DNA of 64,000 nucleotides from Chryseobacterium sp. T16E-39 (GCF_002216065.1 NZ_CP022282.1:3534001-3598000), one strand, 5' to 3'; shown: positions 16,035 through 24,599, counted from the first letter of the stretch. Made by a program: numbers and translations. Notes: generated by a model from the sequence alone, not told the origin.

Positions 16035-16592
16035 TTAATAAGATTTGAAAATTAATTCCTGTTTATTCATAACGGTTGTATTGGCAGGAATGTCTTTATA
16101 AACAATGCATCCTGCACCAATAATACAATTGTCACCAATGGTAACGCCTTTCAGGACAGTAACATTGCTGCCTAACCAACAATTTTTTCCAATTTTTATA
16201 GGTGCTTTGGTAAACTCGTTGTGGAAAATTTTAAAATCAGGAGAACTTTGATGGGCATGGTTGTGGTCATATAATTTTACATTTTCACCAAACAATGTAT
16301 TTTCACCAATAGATATGTGATCCAAACAATTTATAGAACAAAAATTATTCATGAAGACATTATCGCCTATTTCCAGGGTTGCTCCATCCTGAACCAGAAT
16401 ATGAATGTAGTTTCGAAAACGGATGCCTTTTCCTAAGATGATTTTTTTAATGTTCTTATAGATGACAAAATGGTTGTTAATACCTAGTTTGATTTCCCCC
16501 AAAGAAATTAGAGGGTGCTTATGGAGGATAGAGATTTGTTTTTTTCTCTGAAAAGTTTCAAAAAGTTGGGAAAGCATATTTTTAATCATCAT
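16035..16592 (-). CDS. Left-handed beta-helix acyltransferase (WcaF-like)
   Basis: A 185-residue hexapeptide acyltransferase. The N terminus is basic, followed by repeats 'LGKGIRFRNYIHILVQDG', 'IGDNVFMNNFCSINCLDHISIG', and the active-site region 'LYDHNHAHQ'; the C-terminal repeats are 'IGKNCWLGSNVTVLKGVTIG' and 'IGAGCIVYKDIPANTTVM'. This is the pattern of colanic acid and O-antigen acetyltransferases such as WcaF. It heads the 16592-to-11848 minus-strand group, with a -7 element and an inverted repeat just upstream. Two consecutive ATGs (16592, 16589) are possible starts. Acceptor unknown. Confidence 0.88.
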   Translation of the reverse strand: MMIKNMLSQLFETFQRKKQISILHKHPLISLGEIKLGINNHFVIYKNIKKIILGKGIRFRNYIHILVQDGATLEIGDNVFMNNFCSINCLDHISIGENTLFGENVKLYDHNHAHQSSPDFKIFHNEFTKAPIKIGKNCWLGSNVTVLKGVTIGDNCIIGAGCIVYKDIPANTTVMNKQELIFKSY

Positions 16593-16594
16593 TG

Positions 16595-16610
16595 TTTGTG
16601 TTCACACAAA
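16595..16610. repeat. Short inverted repeat at a candidate operator
   Basis: TTTGTGT and ACACAAA form a perfect 7-bp inverted repeat around two bases (TC). It lies between the minus-strand -7 element at 16607-16614, which it overlaps, and the ATG at 16592. The place is right for an operator, but no known site was recognised. Confidence 0.35.
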
Positions 16611-16614
16611 ATTA
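16607..16614 (-). promoter_or_regulatory. Bacteroidota -7 element for the 16592-11848 group
   Basis: On the minus strand this reads TAATTTTG and ends 14 bases before the ATG at 16592. A TTG exists upstream, but only 15 bases away rather than 19-20. Confidence 0.45.
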
Positions 16615-16707
16615 TTGGCAAAAATTTTGCAAGTACCATAAACTAAATTTAATCATTTAAATACAAAAAATGATTTTAGTTTAAACAAATGTAGCTAAAA
16701 AAAAATA

Positions 16708-16715
16708 TATTTTTG
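16708..16715 (+). promoter_or_regulatory. Bacteroidota -7 element for the plus-strand methyltransferase
   Basis: TATTTTTG fits TAnnTTTG and lies 16 bases before the ATG at 16732. It makes this plus-strand gene independent of the flanking minus-strand transcripts. Confidence 0.5.
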
Positions 16716-16731
16716 CAGTAAAATAAACACG

Positions 16732-17502
16732 ATGGGTGAATTAGAAAGAGTTTTTAAAACGTTTATAGCATACCTTAAAAGACCTGATCTTTATCCTGAA
16801 CTGGGAAGAAAAATCTTGAAAAATACGGTCAATAGAAACAACGCCTTTAAAGGAAAGGAAAAAACAAATATCTGGGCGCAATCTAAAGCAGTTTCACAGA
16901 AAGAGGCCATATCCAGGCTTTTTGGAGTAGATGCATCTTTATTCAAAATCGAATATAAAGATGTTTTGGATAACGCCGCACAAAAAGAAAAAGAGTGTCC
17001 CATCAAAATGGGTGGTCCCGGAGCATTAGAGCTTATTTATTATGCATGCGAGTTCTCCGGAGCAAAGAATGTGATAGAAACGGGTGTTGCATACGGATGG
17101 TCTTCTTTAGCATCTTTATTATCTCTAACAAAGAGAGAAGGGACTTTATATAGTTCGGATATGCCTTATCTCGGCCAAAATGGAGATCAGTATGTAGGAT
17201 ATGTAGTTCCGGAAGAACTAAAAAAGAACTGGAAACTCTTTCGTTTCGCTGACAAAGAATCTTTGCCTAAAATCTTCGTTGAAAATAAGATTTTTGATGT
17301 TGTTCATTATGACTCGGACAAAAGCTATGACGGTATGTTCTGGGCGTATAATGAATTATATGCTCATTTAAAAAAAGGAGGTGTATTTATCAGTGATGAT
17401 ATTGGTGATAATTCTGCTTATCAGGATTTTTGCGAAAAGAACGCTATTGAAAGTACCATTATTGAGATTGATGAGAAATATGTCGGTGTTTTTGTAAAGT
17501 AA
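16732..17502 (+). CDS. Class I SAM-dependent methyltransferase
   Basis: A 256-residue protein with a Rossmann-type methyltransferase core. The SAM-binding motif is 'KNVIETGVAYGWSSLASLL' (about residues 115-135); 'IFDVVHYDSDKSYDGMFWAYNELYAHLKKGGVFISDDI' is the post-core region of the Methyltransf_24 group, where Asp residues can bind a metal. The N-terminal 80 residues are helical and basic. It is one of two plus-strand genes inside the minus-strand polysaccharide locus and has its own promoter element. In such loci these enzymes often O-methylate sugars, sometimes capping the chain; that is inference here. It converges with the GT2 gene at 17522, with only 19 bases between stops. Confidence 0.83.
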   Translation: MGELERVFKTFIAYLKRPDLYPELGRKILKNTVNRNNAFKGKEKTNIWAQSKAVSQKEAISRLFGVDASLFKIEYKDVLDNAAQKEKECPIKMGGPGALELIYYACEFSGAKNVIETGVAYGWSSLASLLSLTKREGTLYSSDMPYLGQNGDQYVGYVVPEELKKNWKLFRFADKESLPKIFVENKIFDVVHYDSDKSYDGMFWAYNELYAHLKKGGVFISDDIGDNSAYQDFCEKNAIESTIIEIDEKYVGVFVK

Positions 17503-17521
17503 AATACTTATCATTAAGAGC

Positions 17522-18460
17522 CTATAGCAGGTACTTCCTAAAATTAATATTGTACAACCCGGATTGAATACTGCGGTAATCCGTAAACAGGTATTTGGTT
17601 ATTAATCCCCATTTCTTAGGGACAGAAGCTTCAGCTATTTGATAGCTGCGGAGTGTTCTTTCGATGTGTACTTTTATGTTGTGGGGAATTGATTTTTCAT
17701 TTTTTGCCCAATTATTCACCTCATTCCAAAGGAGGATTCTCGTAGAAGAGGGTTTTATTTTCCCAATGTCTACTTGAGTAATTCTGTTATTTTCGTGAAC
17801 TCCTCTGATTGCAATGGCTTGATCAAGTGTTCCTGAGTAAAGACGAAGGTAATAAGATAATCTGAAAATAAATTCCGTGTCCTGGTGAAGTCTTAGATCC
17901 GTTTTGAAAAAGTGACCGACTTTAGCTAAGGCGCTTTTTCTTATGGTTAGTCCGTCAAGGCTAAAAAGGCCAAAACTTCCTCTCATGTTAAGAAGTCCGG
18001 GAAAGACATCTTCCGGAGAGTGTTTTTGATATACAGTCGTTAGCCGGTCTTCAAAGACTTTATAATATTGCTCTTTTGCTTTTTGCGAATAGTAGTGTAC
18101 GCCAATGGCTCCATATACTCCTTCGACATCAGGGTTCTGAAAAAGTTCCTTTTCAGCATCAAAACGATTAGGCAGATAATAATCGTCTGCATCTAAAAAT
18201 GAAATGAAATCTCCGGATGCTTTTTGAATTCCCAAATTTCTGGAAGCTCCGGCACCATGATTTTGCTTATCAGGGTGTTGGTAAAGTTTTACTCTGTCAT
18301 ACTTTTTAGTTAAGCTTTCACAGACCAGCAATGCATTATCAGGAGATTTATCCTCTACAAGAATTATCTCCAGCACTTCATCAAATTGAAGGGCTGATTC
18401 TACAGCTTGAGAAATATAATTCTCTGCATTATAAACTGGAATGATGACAGATATTTTCAT
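17522..18460 (-). CDS. GT2 family glycosyltransferase, tandem copy 3
   Basis: A 312-residue GT-A fold transferase and one of three neighbouring paralogs. It starts 'MKISVIIPVYNAENYISQAV', has 'ILVEDKSPDNALLVC', the metal-binding 'ISFLDADDYYLPNRFDAE', and 'RLHQDTEFIFRLSYYLRLYSG', closing with 'IAIRGVHENNRIT'. I chose the ATG at 18460; a TTG nine bases upstream is less likely. It is very similar along its length to the copy at 18511-19452. It has its own -7 element in the 50-base gap and is the last minus-strand gene before the plus-strand methyltransferase. Donor and acceptor are unknown. Confidence 0.9.
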   Translation of the reverse strand: MKISVIIPVYNAENYISQAVESALQFDEVLEIILVEDKSPDNALLVCESLTKKYDRVKLYQHPDKQNHGAGASRNLGIQKASGDFISFLDADDYYLPNRFDAEKELFQNPDVEGVYGAIGVHYYSQKAKEQYYKVFEDRLTTVYQKHSPEDVFPGLLNMRGSFGLFSLDGLTIRKSALAKVGHFFKTDLRLHQDTEFIFRLSYYLRLYSGTLDQAIAIRGVHENNRITQVDIGKIKPSSTRILLWNEVNNWAKNEKSIPHNIKVHIERTLRSYQIAEASVPKKWGLITKYLFTDYRSIQSGLYNINFRKYLL

Positions 18461-18497
18461 TGTTATCAATTAATTAGTCGGATAAAACGGTAAGGTA

Positions 18498-18505
18498 CAA
18501 AGATA
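18498..18505 (-). promoter_or_regulatory. Bacteroidota -7 element between two tandem GT2 genes
   Basis: On the minus strand this reads TATCTTTG and lies 37 bases before the ATG at 18460. It could allow separate expression of the last GT2 copy. Confidence 0.35.
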
Positions 18506-18510
18506 CAAGA

Positions 18511-19452
18511 TTATGAAATTAATGAGTACCTGAAGTTGATATTATATAATCCAGATTTTATGCTTTTGTAATCTGTAAATAAATATTTTATGATCATGGC
18601 CCATTTTTTTAATGTAGGTGCATTGGCGATCTCAAAACTACGCTGCATTCTTTTGATATGGGTTTTGACATTTTCAGGAATGGTCTTCTCATTTTTTGCC
18701 CAATTATAGGCTTCATTCCAGAGGATAACTCTTGAAATGGAAGGTTTCATCTTATTAGAATCTACTTTGGTAATTCTATTGCTCTCATGTACTCCCCGCA
18801 TAGCAATTGCTTCGTCAATGATCCCCGGGTACAAATCAAGATAATAGGACAGCCGAAATAAAAACTCTGTGTCTTCATGGAGTTTCATTGGTTTGAATAA
18901 TGGATCTACCTTCCTCATCAGTGATGCTCTCCTTACAGTTAATCCATCCAGGCTAAAAAGCCCAAAGCTGCCCAGCATGTGAATTAATCCTGGAAAAACC
19001 TCTTTAGGCTCGTGTTTTTTATATACGGTAGTAAGTGAGTCTTTAAACAAACTATAATATTGTTCTTTTGCCTTTTCAGAATAATAATGTACACCGAGAG
19101 CCCCGTAAACTCCTTCGACTTTCGGATTATTGAAAAGCTGTCTTTCGGCATCAAAACGATTGGACAGATAATAGTCATCCGCATCTAAAAAAGCAATGAA
19201 ATCTCCCGTAGATTTCTCTATTCCAAGATTTCGGCTTGGACCGGCACCATGATTTTCTTTATCTGGATGCTGATACAGTTTTACCCGATCATAGTGTGCA
19301 GATAATTTTTGACAAACCTGCAGGGATTGATCCGGTGACTTATCTTCAATCAGAATCACCTCAAATACTTCATCTTGCCTCAAGGCAGATTCTACAGCCT
19401 CTGAGACATAGTTTTCAGCGTTATAAACAGGAATGACTACTGAGATTTTCAT
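18511..19452 (-). CDS. GT2 family glycosyltransferase, tandem copy 2
   Basis: A 313-residue GT-A fold transferase. Its 'MKISVVIPVYNAENYVSEAV', 'LIEDKSPDQSLQVC', 'IAFLDADDYYLSNRFDAE', 'KLHEDTEFLFRLSYYL' and 'IAMRGVHESNRIT' parallel those of the gene at 17522-18460 almost line by line, so the two arose by recent duplication. The DADD motif supplies the metal-binding aspartates. It begins five bases after the stop of copy 1 (19458-20393). Differences cluster in the C-terminal third, where acceptor choice usually lies; different linkages are therefore plausible but not shown. Confidence 0.9.
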   Translation of the reverse strand: MKISVVIPVYNAENYVSEAVESALRQDEVFEVILIEDKSPDQSLQVCQKLSAHYDRVKLYQHPDKENHGAGPSRNLGIEKSTGDFIAFLDADDYYLSNRFDAERQLFNNPKVEGVYGALGVHYYSEKAKEQYYSLFKDSLTTVYKKHEPKEVFPGLIHMLGSFGLFSLDGLTVRRASLMRKVDPLFKPMKLHEDTEFLFRLSYYLDLYPGIIDEAIAMRGVHESNRITKVDSNKMKPSISRVILWNEAYNWAKNEKTIPENVKTHIKRMQRSFEIANAPTLKKWAMIIKYLFTDYKSIKSGLYNINFRYSLIS

Positions 19453-19457
19453 TTCAT

Positions 19458-20393
19458 CTATTTTTGATAGTTAAATCGATATTGTGTTTTTAATATGTTA
19501 GGATTTTTAATTGCCTCAATAAAGATATTATAATATTTTGTTACTCCGGTTTTCTGGGATAAATCGAAGGATTTGTATCTTAAATAGATCTTTTCTTTAT
19601 ATTCAGAAGCGATCTTTAGCTGATTTGCCCAATCATTCAAAGATTTCCAGAACAGAAGCTGCCTCTGGTTGTATTGAGGAGAATATTTTATAATTTTAGT
19701 AATCCTGTTATCATCATGTATTCCCCGTATCGCTACAGCCTGATCGATAATGCCTGACTTCAGATGACAGAGATAAGCTAATTTAATAATAAAGTCTGAA
19801 TCCTGATGGACCCGAAGAATTTCATTGAATTGCAAATGATTTTTTTCAATAGAAGCTCTTCTTATAGTTAATGCGTTAAGGTGAAAAAATGTGCCAAAAG
19901 TTTTGGCTGTCAGTCCTAAAAGTCCTTTGAAAACCTCTTCACCTTCAGCAGGATAGTTCACTGTGGTAAGGTGCGTATCATTAAATTTGGATTGAAACTC
20001 CTGCTTTCCTTTTTCAGTTAAATACTCTATACCAATCGCCCCAAAAATACCTTCGATTGTAGGGCCATTAAATATTTCTTTTTCAGCATCAAAACGATTC
20101 GGTAAATAATAATCATCGGCATCTAAAAATGCAATAAAATTTCCGGTTGATTTTGTAATTCCCAGATTTCTCGAAGCTGCAGCGCCATGATTTTCTTTAT
20201 CCGGATGCTGGAAAAGGATAATTTTTAAATTTTGAGAGGCTAATCTTTGACAGATTTCAAGTGAATGATCGGTTGATTTATCTTCCACTAAAATAACCTC
20301 TTTAACTTCTTCAAACTGTAATGCTGACTGCACTGATTTTTCTAAAAACTCAGCAGCATTATATACCGGAATAATAACAGAGATTTCAAGCAT
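19458..20393 (-). CDS. GT2 family glycosyltransferase, tandem copy 1
   Basis: A 311-residue GT-A fold transferase, the most divergent of the three tandem paralogs. It keeps 'SVIIPVYNAAEFLEKSVQSAL', 'LVEDKSTDHSLEIC', 'IAFLDADDYYLPNRFDAEKEI', 'RVHQDSDFIIKLAYL' and 'IAIRGIHDDNRIT'. Its ATG overlaps the stop of the asparagine synthase-like gene by one base (TAATG), so translation of the two is coupled. This ties the amidotransferase to the glycosyltransferase trio. Specificity unknown. Confidence 0.9.
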   Translation of the reverse strand: MLEISVIIPVYNAAEFLEKSVQSALQFEEVKEVILVEDKSTDHSLEICQRLASQNLKIILFQHPDKENHGAAASRNLGITKSTGNFIAFLDADDYYLPNRFDAEKEIFNGPTIEGIFGAIGIEYLTEKGKQEFQSKFNDTHLTTVNYPAEGEEVFKGLLGLTAKTFGTFFHLNALTIRRASIEKNHLQFNEILRVHQDSDFIIKLAYLCHLKSGIIDQAVAIRGIHDDNRITKIIKYSPQYNQRQLLFWKSLNDWANQLKIASEYKEKIYLRYKSFDLSQKTGVTKYYNIFIEAIKNPNILKTQYRFNYQK

Positions 20394-22189
20394 TAGAGTA
20401 CAGATTGATTGTTATGCGCCCAAAGAGCAAGTTGCAACAAATTCCAATGTTTATTATCCTTATTCAGAAATTTTTGGGTGTTGTTAAAATCAATATAATT
20501 GAAGACTTTTTGGTTAGGGTCTTTAAGCAGATCATTGGAAAGACTCATCATCGTATCTTCTTCAAACCAGGTTTTAACGCTCATCCCAAATCCTTGCTTA
20601 TGACGGTTTCTAATTGTTTCAGTCCAATATGCTCCCATCGTTTCGCGAAGTATAATTTTATCATTGTCATTCTCCAGTTTTAGCTGTTCGGGTAATTGTA
20701 TACAAAATTCTGCAAAATCGATATCGAGAAATGGAGTTCTTACCTCCAGTGAATTCGCCATTGCCATCCTGTCCGATTTCATCATCATATCTCCCGGAAC
20801 ATAGTTTTCCATATCCACTCTCATAATGTCGTTCAATGAGTTAGGATCGGGTGTGAAACTGTAAGGTTGCTGATAATCCACCAGAATTCCTAGCAAGCTT
20901 TTTTCTTTTTTATTAAATGCAGTTCTTACAGAATTCTGATGAAAGTCGAGAATGGAAGAATACTGCAAATTCTTTTGGGTAACAAATGACGTTTCCCTAA
21001 ACTTTTGATAAAGCTTTAATCCAAATTGAGCGATCATGTTTTTATAGCTAAAATGATTACGCAATTGATTTTCGACCTTATAAAAATGATAACCGCCAAA
21101 TAACTCGTCACCTACATCTCCTGAAAGCACCACTGTAAGGCTTTTTTTTGCATTTCTACAAATTTCATAGTGTGGGATATAGGATATATTTTCAAAAGGC
21201 TCATCCAAGAACGGAGAGACTTTTAGAAGTGAAGCAGCGATATCCTGTTTTTTCTCGTGAACTTCAATATGATTAGTTTGGTATTTCTCAGCAATTTCCT
21301 TTGCGTATTTGAGTTCACTATCTTTATGATCATACCCGAAACTGATTGTAGTTTGTTTAGGCAAGAACTCATTTACTAATGCAACAATAGAAGAAGAGTC
21401 CAGTCCACCACTTAAGAAACTGCCGACTTCTACATCTGCAATAAGCTGTTTTTTAACAGCGTTTTTTAGAAGGTACAAAAACTCTTCCTTTGCATCTGAT
21501 AAGCTTATGTGCCTATCTTTTGAGGGTAAACTGTAATAACGGGAAACTTCATGTCTGCCATTTTTCCAGATTAATTGATGCGCGGGAGGAAGTGTAAAAA
21601 TATTGCTGTAAATGCTCTGATAGGTGTTCACATATCCATATTGCAGATAATGGGATAAAGCTTCGGAATTTACCTTTGGATGAATTAAACCTGAAGCAAG
21701 AATGGCTTTAATTTCTGAAGCAAAGATAAATTCACCATTATCTCCAATGGCATAAAAGAACGGTTTTTCTCCAAAACGATCTCTGGCACAGAATAATTGT
21801 TGTTTTTCATCGTCCCAAATAGCGAAAGCAAACATTCCAGGTAGATCATGAATCAGATGTTCCTGTTTTCTTTGATACATCGCCAAAATTACTTCTGTAT
21901 CGGAGCTTCCATGATAGGGATATTCGGGATGCTTTTTTTTAATATCCAAGTATCCATAAATTTCACCGTTCAGTACAATACATTCATTTTTATTATTTGA
22001 AAACATGGGTTGTTTCCCATTTTCTGAAAGGTCTATAATTGAAAGCCTGCGATGCCCTAAAGCTACTTTTTCATAAAATTCATGATCTGAAGAATCCGGA
22101 CCGCGATGTACTAAAGCATCAGTCATTTTTTTGATTTCACTGGCATAATTTCTAGCGTTTTGAGCTACTATTCCGGCTATTCCGCACAT
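20393..22189 (-). CDS. asnB: Asparagine synthase-like glutamine amidotransferase
   Basis: A 598-residue two-domain enzyme. Cys2 in 'MCGIAGIV' is the N-terminal nucleophile of the class II glutaminase domain, followed by 'HRGPDSSDHEFY', 'GHRRLSIIDLSENGKQP' and 'VLNGEIYGY'. The ATP pyrophosphatase motif 'SGGLDSSSIVALV' lies near residues 260-275 and 'SGDVGDELFGGY' near 355. It is full length, so it could make asparagine. In polysaccharide loci AsnB homologs often amidate uronic acid carboxyl groups; the presence of ugd in this locus makes that attractive. It is coupled to the GT2 trio by a one-base overlap. The substrate is inference. Confidence 0.9.
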   Translation of the reverse strand: MCGIAGIVAQNARNYASEIKKMTDALVHRGPDSSDHEFYEKVALGHRRLSIIDLSENGKQPMFSNNKNECIVLNGEIYGYLDIKKKHPEYPYHGSSDTEVILAMYQRKQEHLIHDLPGMFAFAIWDDEKQQLFCARDRFGEKPFFYAIGDNGEFIFASEIKAILASGLIHPKVNSEALSHYLQYGYVNTYQSIYSNIFTLPPAHQLIWKNGRHEVSRYYSLPSKDRHISLSDAKEEFLYLLKNAVKKQLIADVEVGSFLSGGLDSSSIVALVNEFLPKQTTISFGYDHKDSELKYAKEIAEKYQTNHIEVHEKKQDIAASLLKVSPFLDEPFENISYIPHYEICRNAKKSLTVVLSGDVGDELFGGYHFYKVENQLRNHFSYKNMIAQFGLKLYQKFRETSFVTQKNLQYSSILDFHQNSVRTAFNKKEKSLLGILVDYQQPYSFTPDPNSLNDIMRVDMENYVPGDMMMKSDRMAMANSLEVRTPFLDIDFAEFCIQLPEQLKLENDNDKIILRETMGAYWTETIRNRHKQGFGMSVKTWFEEDTMMSLSNDLLKDPNQKVFNYIDFNNTQKFLNKDNKHWNLLQLALWAHNNQSVL

Positions 22190-22210
22190 ACTATTCTTTT
22201 TATTATTAAA

Positions 22211-22966
22211 CTATGAAATTTCTTTTTTACAAAAGAAAATATCTTCTTCAGGATTTACTCCGAATTTTTTATATTTATCAGAAATATTCAGTCGTTCTAC
22301 GATAAAACCCACATTTTCCAAACGGGTAACATAATCCTGACCATAAAGCCTTACATGATCAAACTGCCCAAAAAACTCTTTTCTTTTTTGAGGATCGGAA
22401 ATTGTTGAATCTTCATGGGTTTCCAGGTTATTCTTAGAAATAGGAACTTGTAAAATGGCTTTGCCTCCAGGTTTTAATACTCTTAGAATTTCTCTCATAG
22501 CTTTTTGGTCATCATCAATATGCTCTAACACATGATTGCAAATCACCATGTCAAAATAGCTATTTTCGTAAGGGATATTTAAAACATTGATATTTTTTAC
22601 ATGTGCAGGATAATGATAGCTTTCTGTAAACAGGTCTCCGCAAATGTATTCTTTTAAATTATAATTCAAAAGGATCTTTGATAGTCTGGGCTCTGGTGCG
22701 ATATGCAATATGCTATTGTTTTTCGGCAGATTTAATTCTTTAATAATAAAGGCATATAATAGTCTTTCCCGGTCTCTGGAATTACATTTATAACATCCTG
22801 CAGCTCTTCTTCCCCCTCCTATGACATGTTTTTCGATTAATACGGGTAAGTCATGTCCAACTATTTCCAGGTCTTTCGAATCATAACCGCAGAATGGGCA
22901 GTGATAATTTGAACCAGCATGGGAAAAGAGGATTAATTTTTTTTTAAGTCTTTCTAAAATTTTCAT
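22211..22966 (-). CDS. SAM methyltransferase with N-terminal cysteine pairs
   Basis: A 251-residue protein. The first 65 residues contain two Cys-x2-Cys pairs ('CPFCGYDSKD' and 'CYKCNSRDRERL'), which look like a zinc-binding module. The rest is a class I methyltransferase: 'ILHIAPEPRLSKILL' in the SAM motif I position, 'ICGDLFTESYHYP', and the Methyltransf_11 block 'FDMVICNHVLEHIDDDQKAMREILRVLKPGG'. Cytoplasmic, no signal peptide. It lies 21 bases before the AsnB-like gene. It probably methylates a sugar or sugar nucleotide of the local glycan, but the target cannot be read from sequence. Confidence 0.85.
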   Translation of the reverse strand: MKILERLKKKLILFSHAGSNYHCPFCGYDSKDLEIVGHDLPVLIEKHVIGGGRRAAGCYKCNSRDRERLLYAFIIKELNLPKNNSILHIAPEPRLSKILLNYNLKEYICGDLFTESYHYPAHVKNINVLNIPYENSYFDMVICNHVLEHIDDDQKAMREILRVLKPGGKAILQVPISKNNLETHEDSTISDPQKRKEFFGQFDHVRLYGQDYVTRLENVGFIVERLNISDKYKKFGVNPEEDIFFCKKEIS

Positions 22967-23003
22967 TTGTGTGTTTTATATTTTATGGGATTTTTAGATA
23001 AAA

Positions 23004-23924
23004 TTACAAATTCAGAAAGGTGGGTCCTACTTGTGTTACTTTATTTCGTATTTCAATTAATTTTTTTTCTTCACCAAAAACTTCTTTATACTTTTGAGAT
23101 AGTCTTTTGTATGTGTGGAAATTTCCGGTAATAAGGTTTTTGACAATACTTTGTTTGAGAGATTTCTTTTCTAATCTTGGAGCATCAGGGAGACCAGGGT
23201 TAATGATATTGGTTTCAATGCGTAGATTTTTATATTTGTTGTAATCTATTTTGTTCAAGGATTGTATACCATCATGTACCACTTTACTACCTGGAACCAG
23301 AATCGTTTTCTTTTTATGAAATAGCAGTCTGTTTGTATATTCAATATCCTCACCATAATGAAAGAAGTAAGGGTTGAATCCGCCCACGACTTCTATCGTT
23401 TTTTTAGGAAGAAGCCAATGCGCGGCATTTATAAAATTGAGTTCATAGAAAGGTTTAAGTGTCTGAAAATAAAGATCTGATATTAACCTTGTTTTCTCGC
23501 AGTTCTGGGCGATGTATTTGTCTAAAAAGATATCCAGATACTTTTCTGAACCATCTACATGCATTGGGCTTATAATTCCAATTTCTTCATGATTGGGATG
23601 GTTATTATATACTCCCAGAAGCTTTTCGAGACTGTCCGGATATATCCAGGCATCCTGGTTCATCAGATAAAAAAAATCGGCACCCTCTTTATATGCTTTT
23701 TCAATTCCGATATTATTGGCCTTACCAAAGCCTAAATTTTCTGAAGACTGGATGAAATCAATTTCAGGAAAATTTGATTGTATATACTCCTGTGTATTAT
23801 CAGTAGATCCATTATCTATGACGATGCATTGTATGGGAATGGAAGATTGTCTTAAGCTGGTAAAACATCGTTCTGCCCATTTCATGGCATTATAAGTAAC
23901 AATAATAAAATAAATCTTAGGCAT
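23004..23924 (-). CDS. GT2 glycosyltransferase, rhamnosyltransferase-like
   Basis: A 306-residue GT2 protein. It starts 'KIYFIIVTYNAMKWAERCFTSLRQS', has 'IVIDNGSTDNTQEYI' and 'SENLGFGKANNIGIEKAY', and the metal motif in 'YLMNQDAWIYPDS'. 'GGFNPYFFHYGEDIEYTNRLLF' is the conserved acceptor-side region. The 'ENLGFGKANN' and N-Q-D-A pattern is seen in rhamnosyltransferases such as WbbL; a deoxysugar donor would fit the dTDP-sugar genes upstream, but this is only suggestive. It has a 306-residue, single-domain layout with no membrane segment. Confidence 0.88.
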   Translation of the reverse strand: MPKIYFIIVTYNAMKWAERCFTSLRQSSIPIQCIVIDNGSTDNTQEYIQSNFPEIDFIQSSENLGFGKANNIGIEKAYKEGADFFYLMNQDAWIYPDSLEKLLGVYNNHPNHEEIGIISPMHVDGSEKYLDIFLDKYIAQNCEKTRLISDLYFQTLKPFYELNFINAAHWLLPKKTIEVVGGFNPYFFHYGEDIEYTNRLLFHKKKTILVPGSKVVHDGIQSLNKIDYNKYKNLRIETNIINPGLPDAPRLEKKSLKQSIVKNLITGNFHTYKRLSQKYKEVFGEEKKLIEIRNKVTQVGPTFLNL

Positions 23925-23930
23925 CAGTGT

Positions 23931-24599
23931 TTAGATATATTTTTCAGTTAAAATTCTTAAATAATCATCTGATTGTATTCCTGAGAAAAAGGTGTCCGTA
24001 CTATCATCAAAAAGAACTTTATAAAAATCACCTTCATCTTCTTCGTCATAAACGGCTTTTTTATTTATTTTCTCCTCTATCGCAGAGATAATTTCCTTTA
24101 AATTATAATAATAAGGGTAGGCAAAGTTGATGGTCTCATTCTTTATAGGCCTGCACGTACTATCTAAAAAATTAGAAATATCATCAATGTCCAGTAATAG
24201 TCTTCTTGCATTCCGATGCAGTATAAATTTTCCGTTATCTTTAATTTTTGTCTTTAAAAAATTAAAAAGAGTATTCGGATTTCCTCCTTTTCCTACGATA
24301 TTTCCAATCCTTAAGATAAGGTAGTTGTCAGAATTGTCTTTGATATAGTTTTCCATTTCAAGTTTGTGCAGGACATAATGACTATTCTGTTTCGACTGGT
24401 CCTGAACACTTAATGTTGAGAAATAGATGATTTTTTTATCTTTATTATTTTCAAGGACATTGCTTAAAAGGCTGAATTCTCTTTTGAATTCTGCTTCTTT
24501 GGTTTCAAGCGAATTTGAAACTCCCGATGCAAAGTATACGATTTCATTTGTATCAATATTCCTTAATGAATTGGCAATAAGTCCTGTTCCTATGATCAT
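23931..24599 (-). CDS. NAD-dependent epimerase/dehydratase family (SDR) protein
   Basis: A 222-residue short-chain dehydrogenase-like protein. The nucleotide-binding loop is right at the start ('MIIGTGLIANSL', a G-x-G-x-x-A form), with no strand before it other than MII. 'IIYFSTLSVQDQ' supplies the serine strand, and 'SHYVLHKLEME' the Tyr-x3-Lys pair. 'LRIGNIVGKGGNPNTLFNFL' is a common extended-SDR block. At 222 residues it is shorter than typical sugar epimerases (about 310), with the C-terminal substrate domain reduced. It may modify a nucleotide sugar (4-ketoreductase or epimerase), but the reaction is not assignable. It sits six bases before a GT2 gene. Confidence 0.78.
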   Translation of the reverse strand: MIIGTGLIANSLRNIDTNEIVYFASGVSNSLETKEAEFKREFSLLSNVLENNKDKKIIYFSTLSVQDQSKQNSHYVLHKLEMENYIKDNSDNYLILRIGNIVGKGGNPNTLFNFLKTKIKDNGKFILHRNARRLLLDIDDISNFLDSTCRPIKNETINFAYPYYYNLKEIISAIEEKINKKAVYDEEDEGDFYKVLFDDSTDTFFSGIQSDDYLRILTEKYI

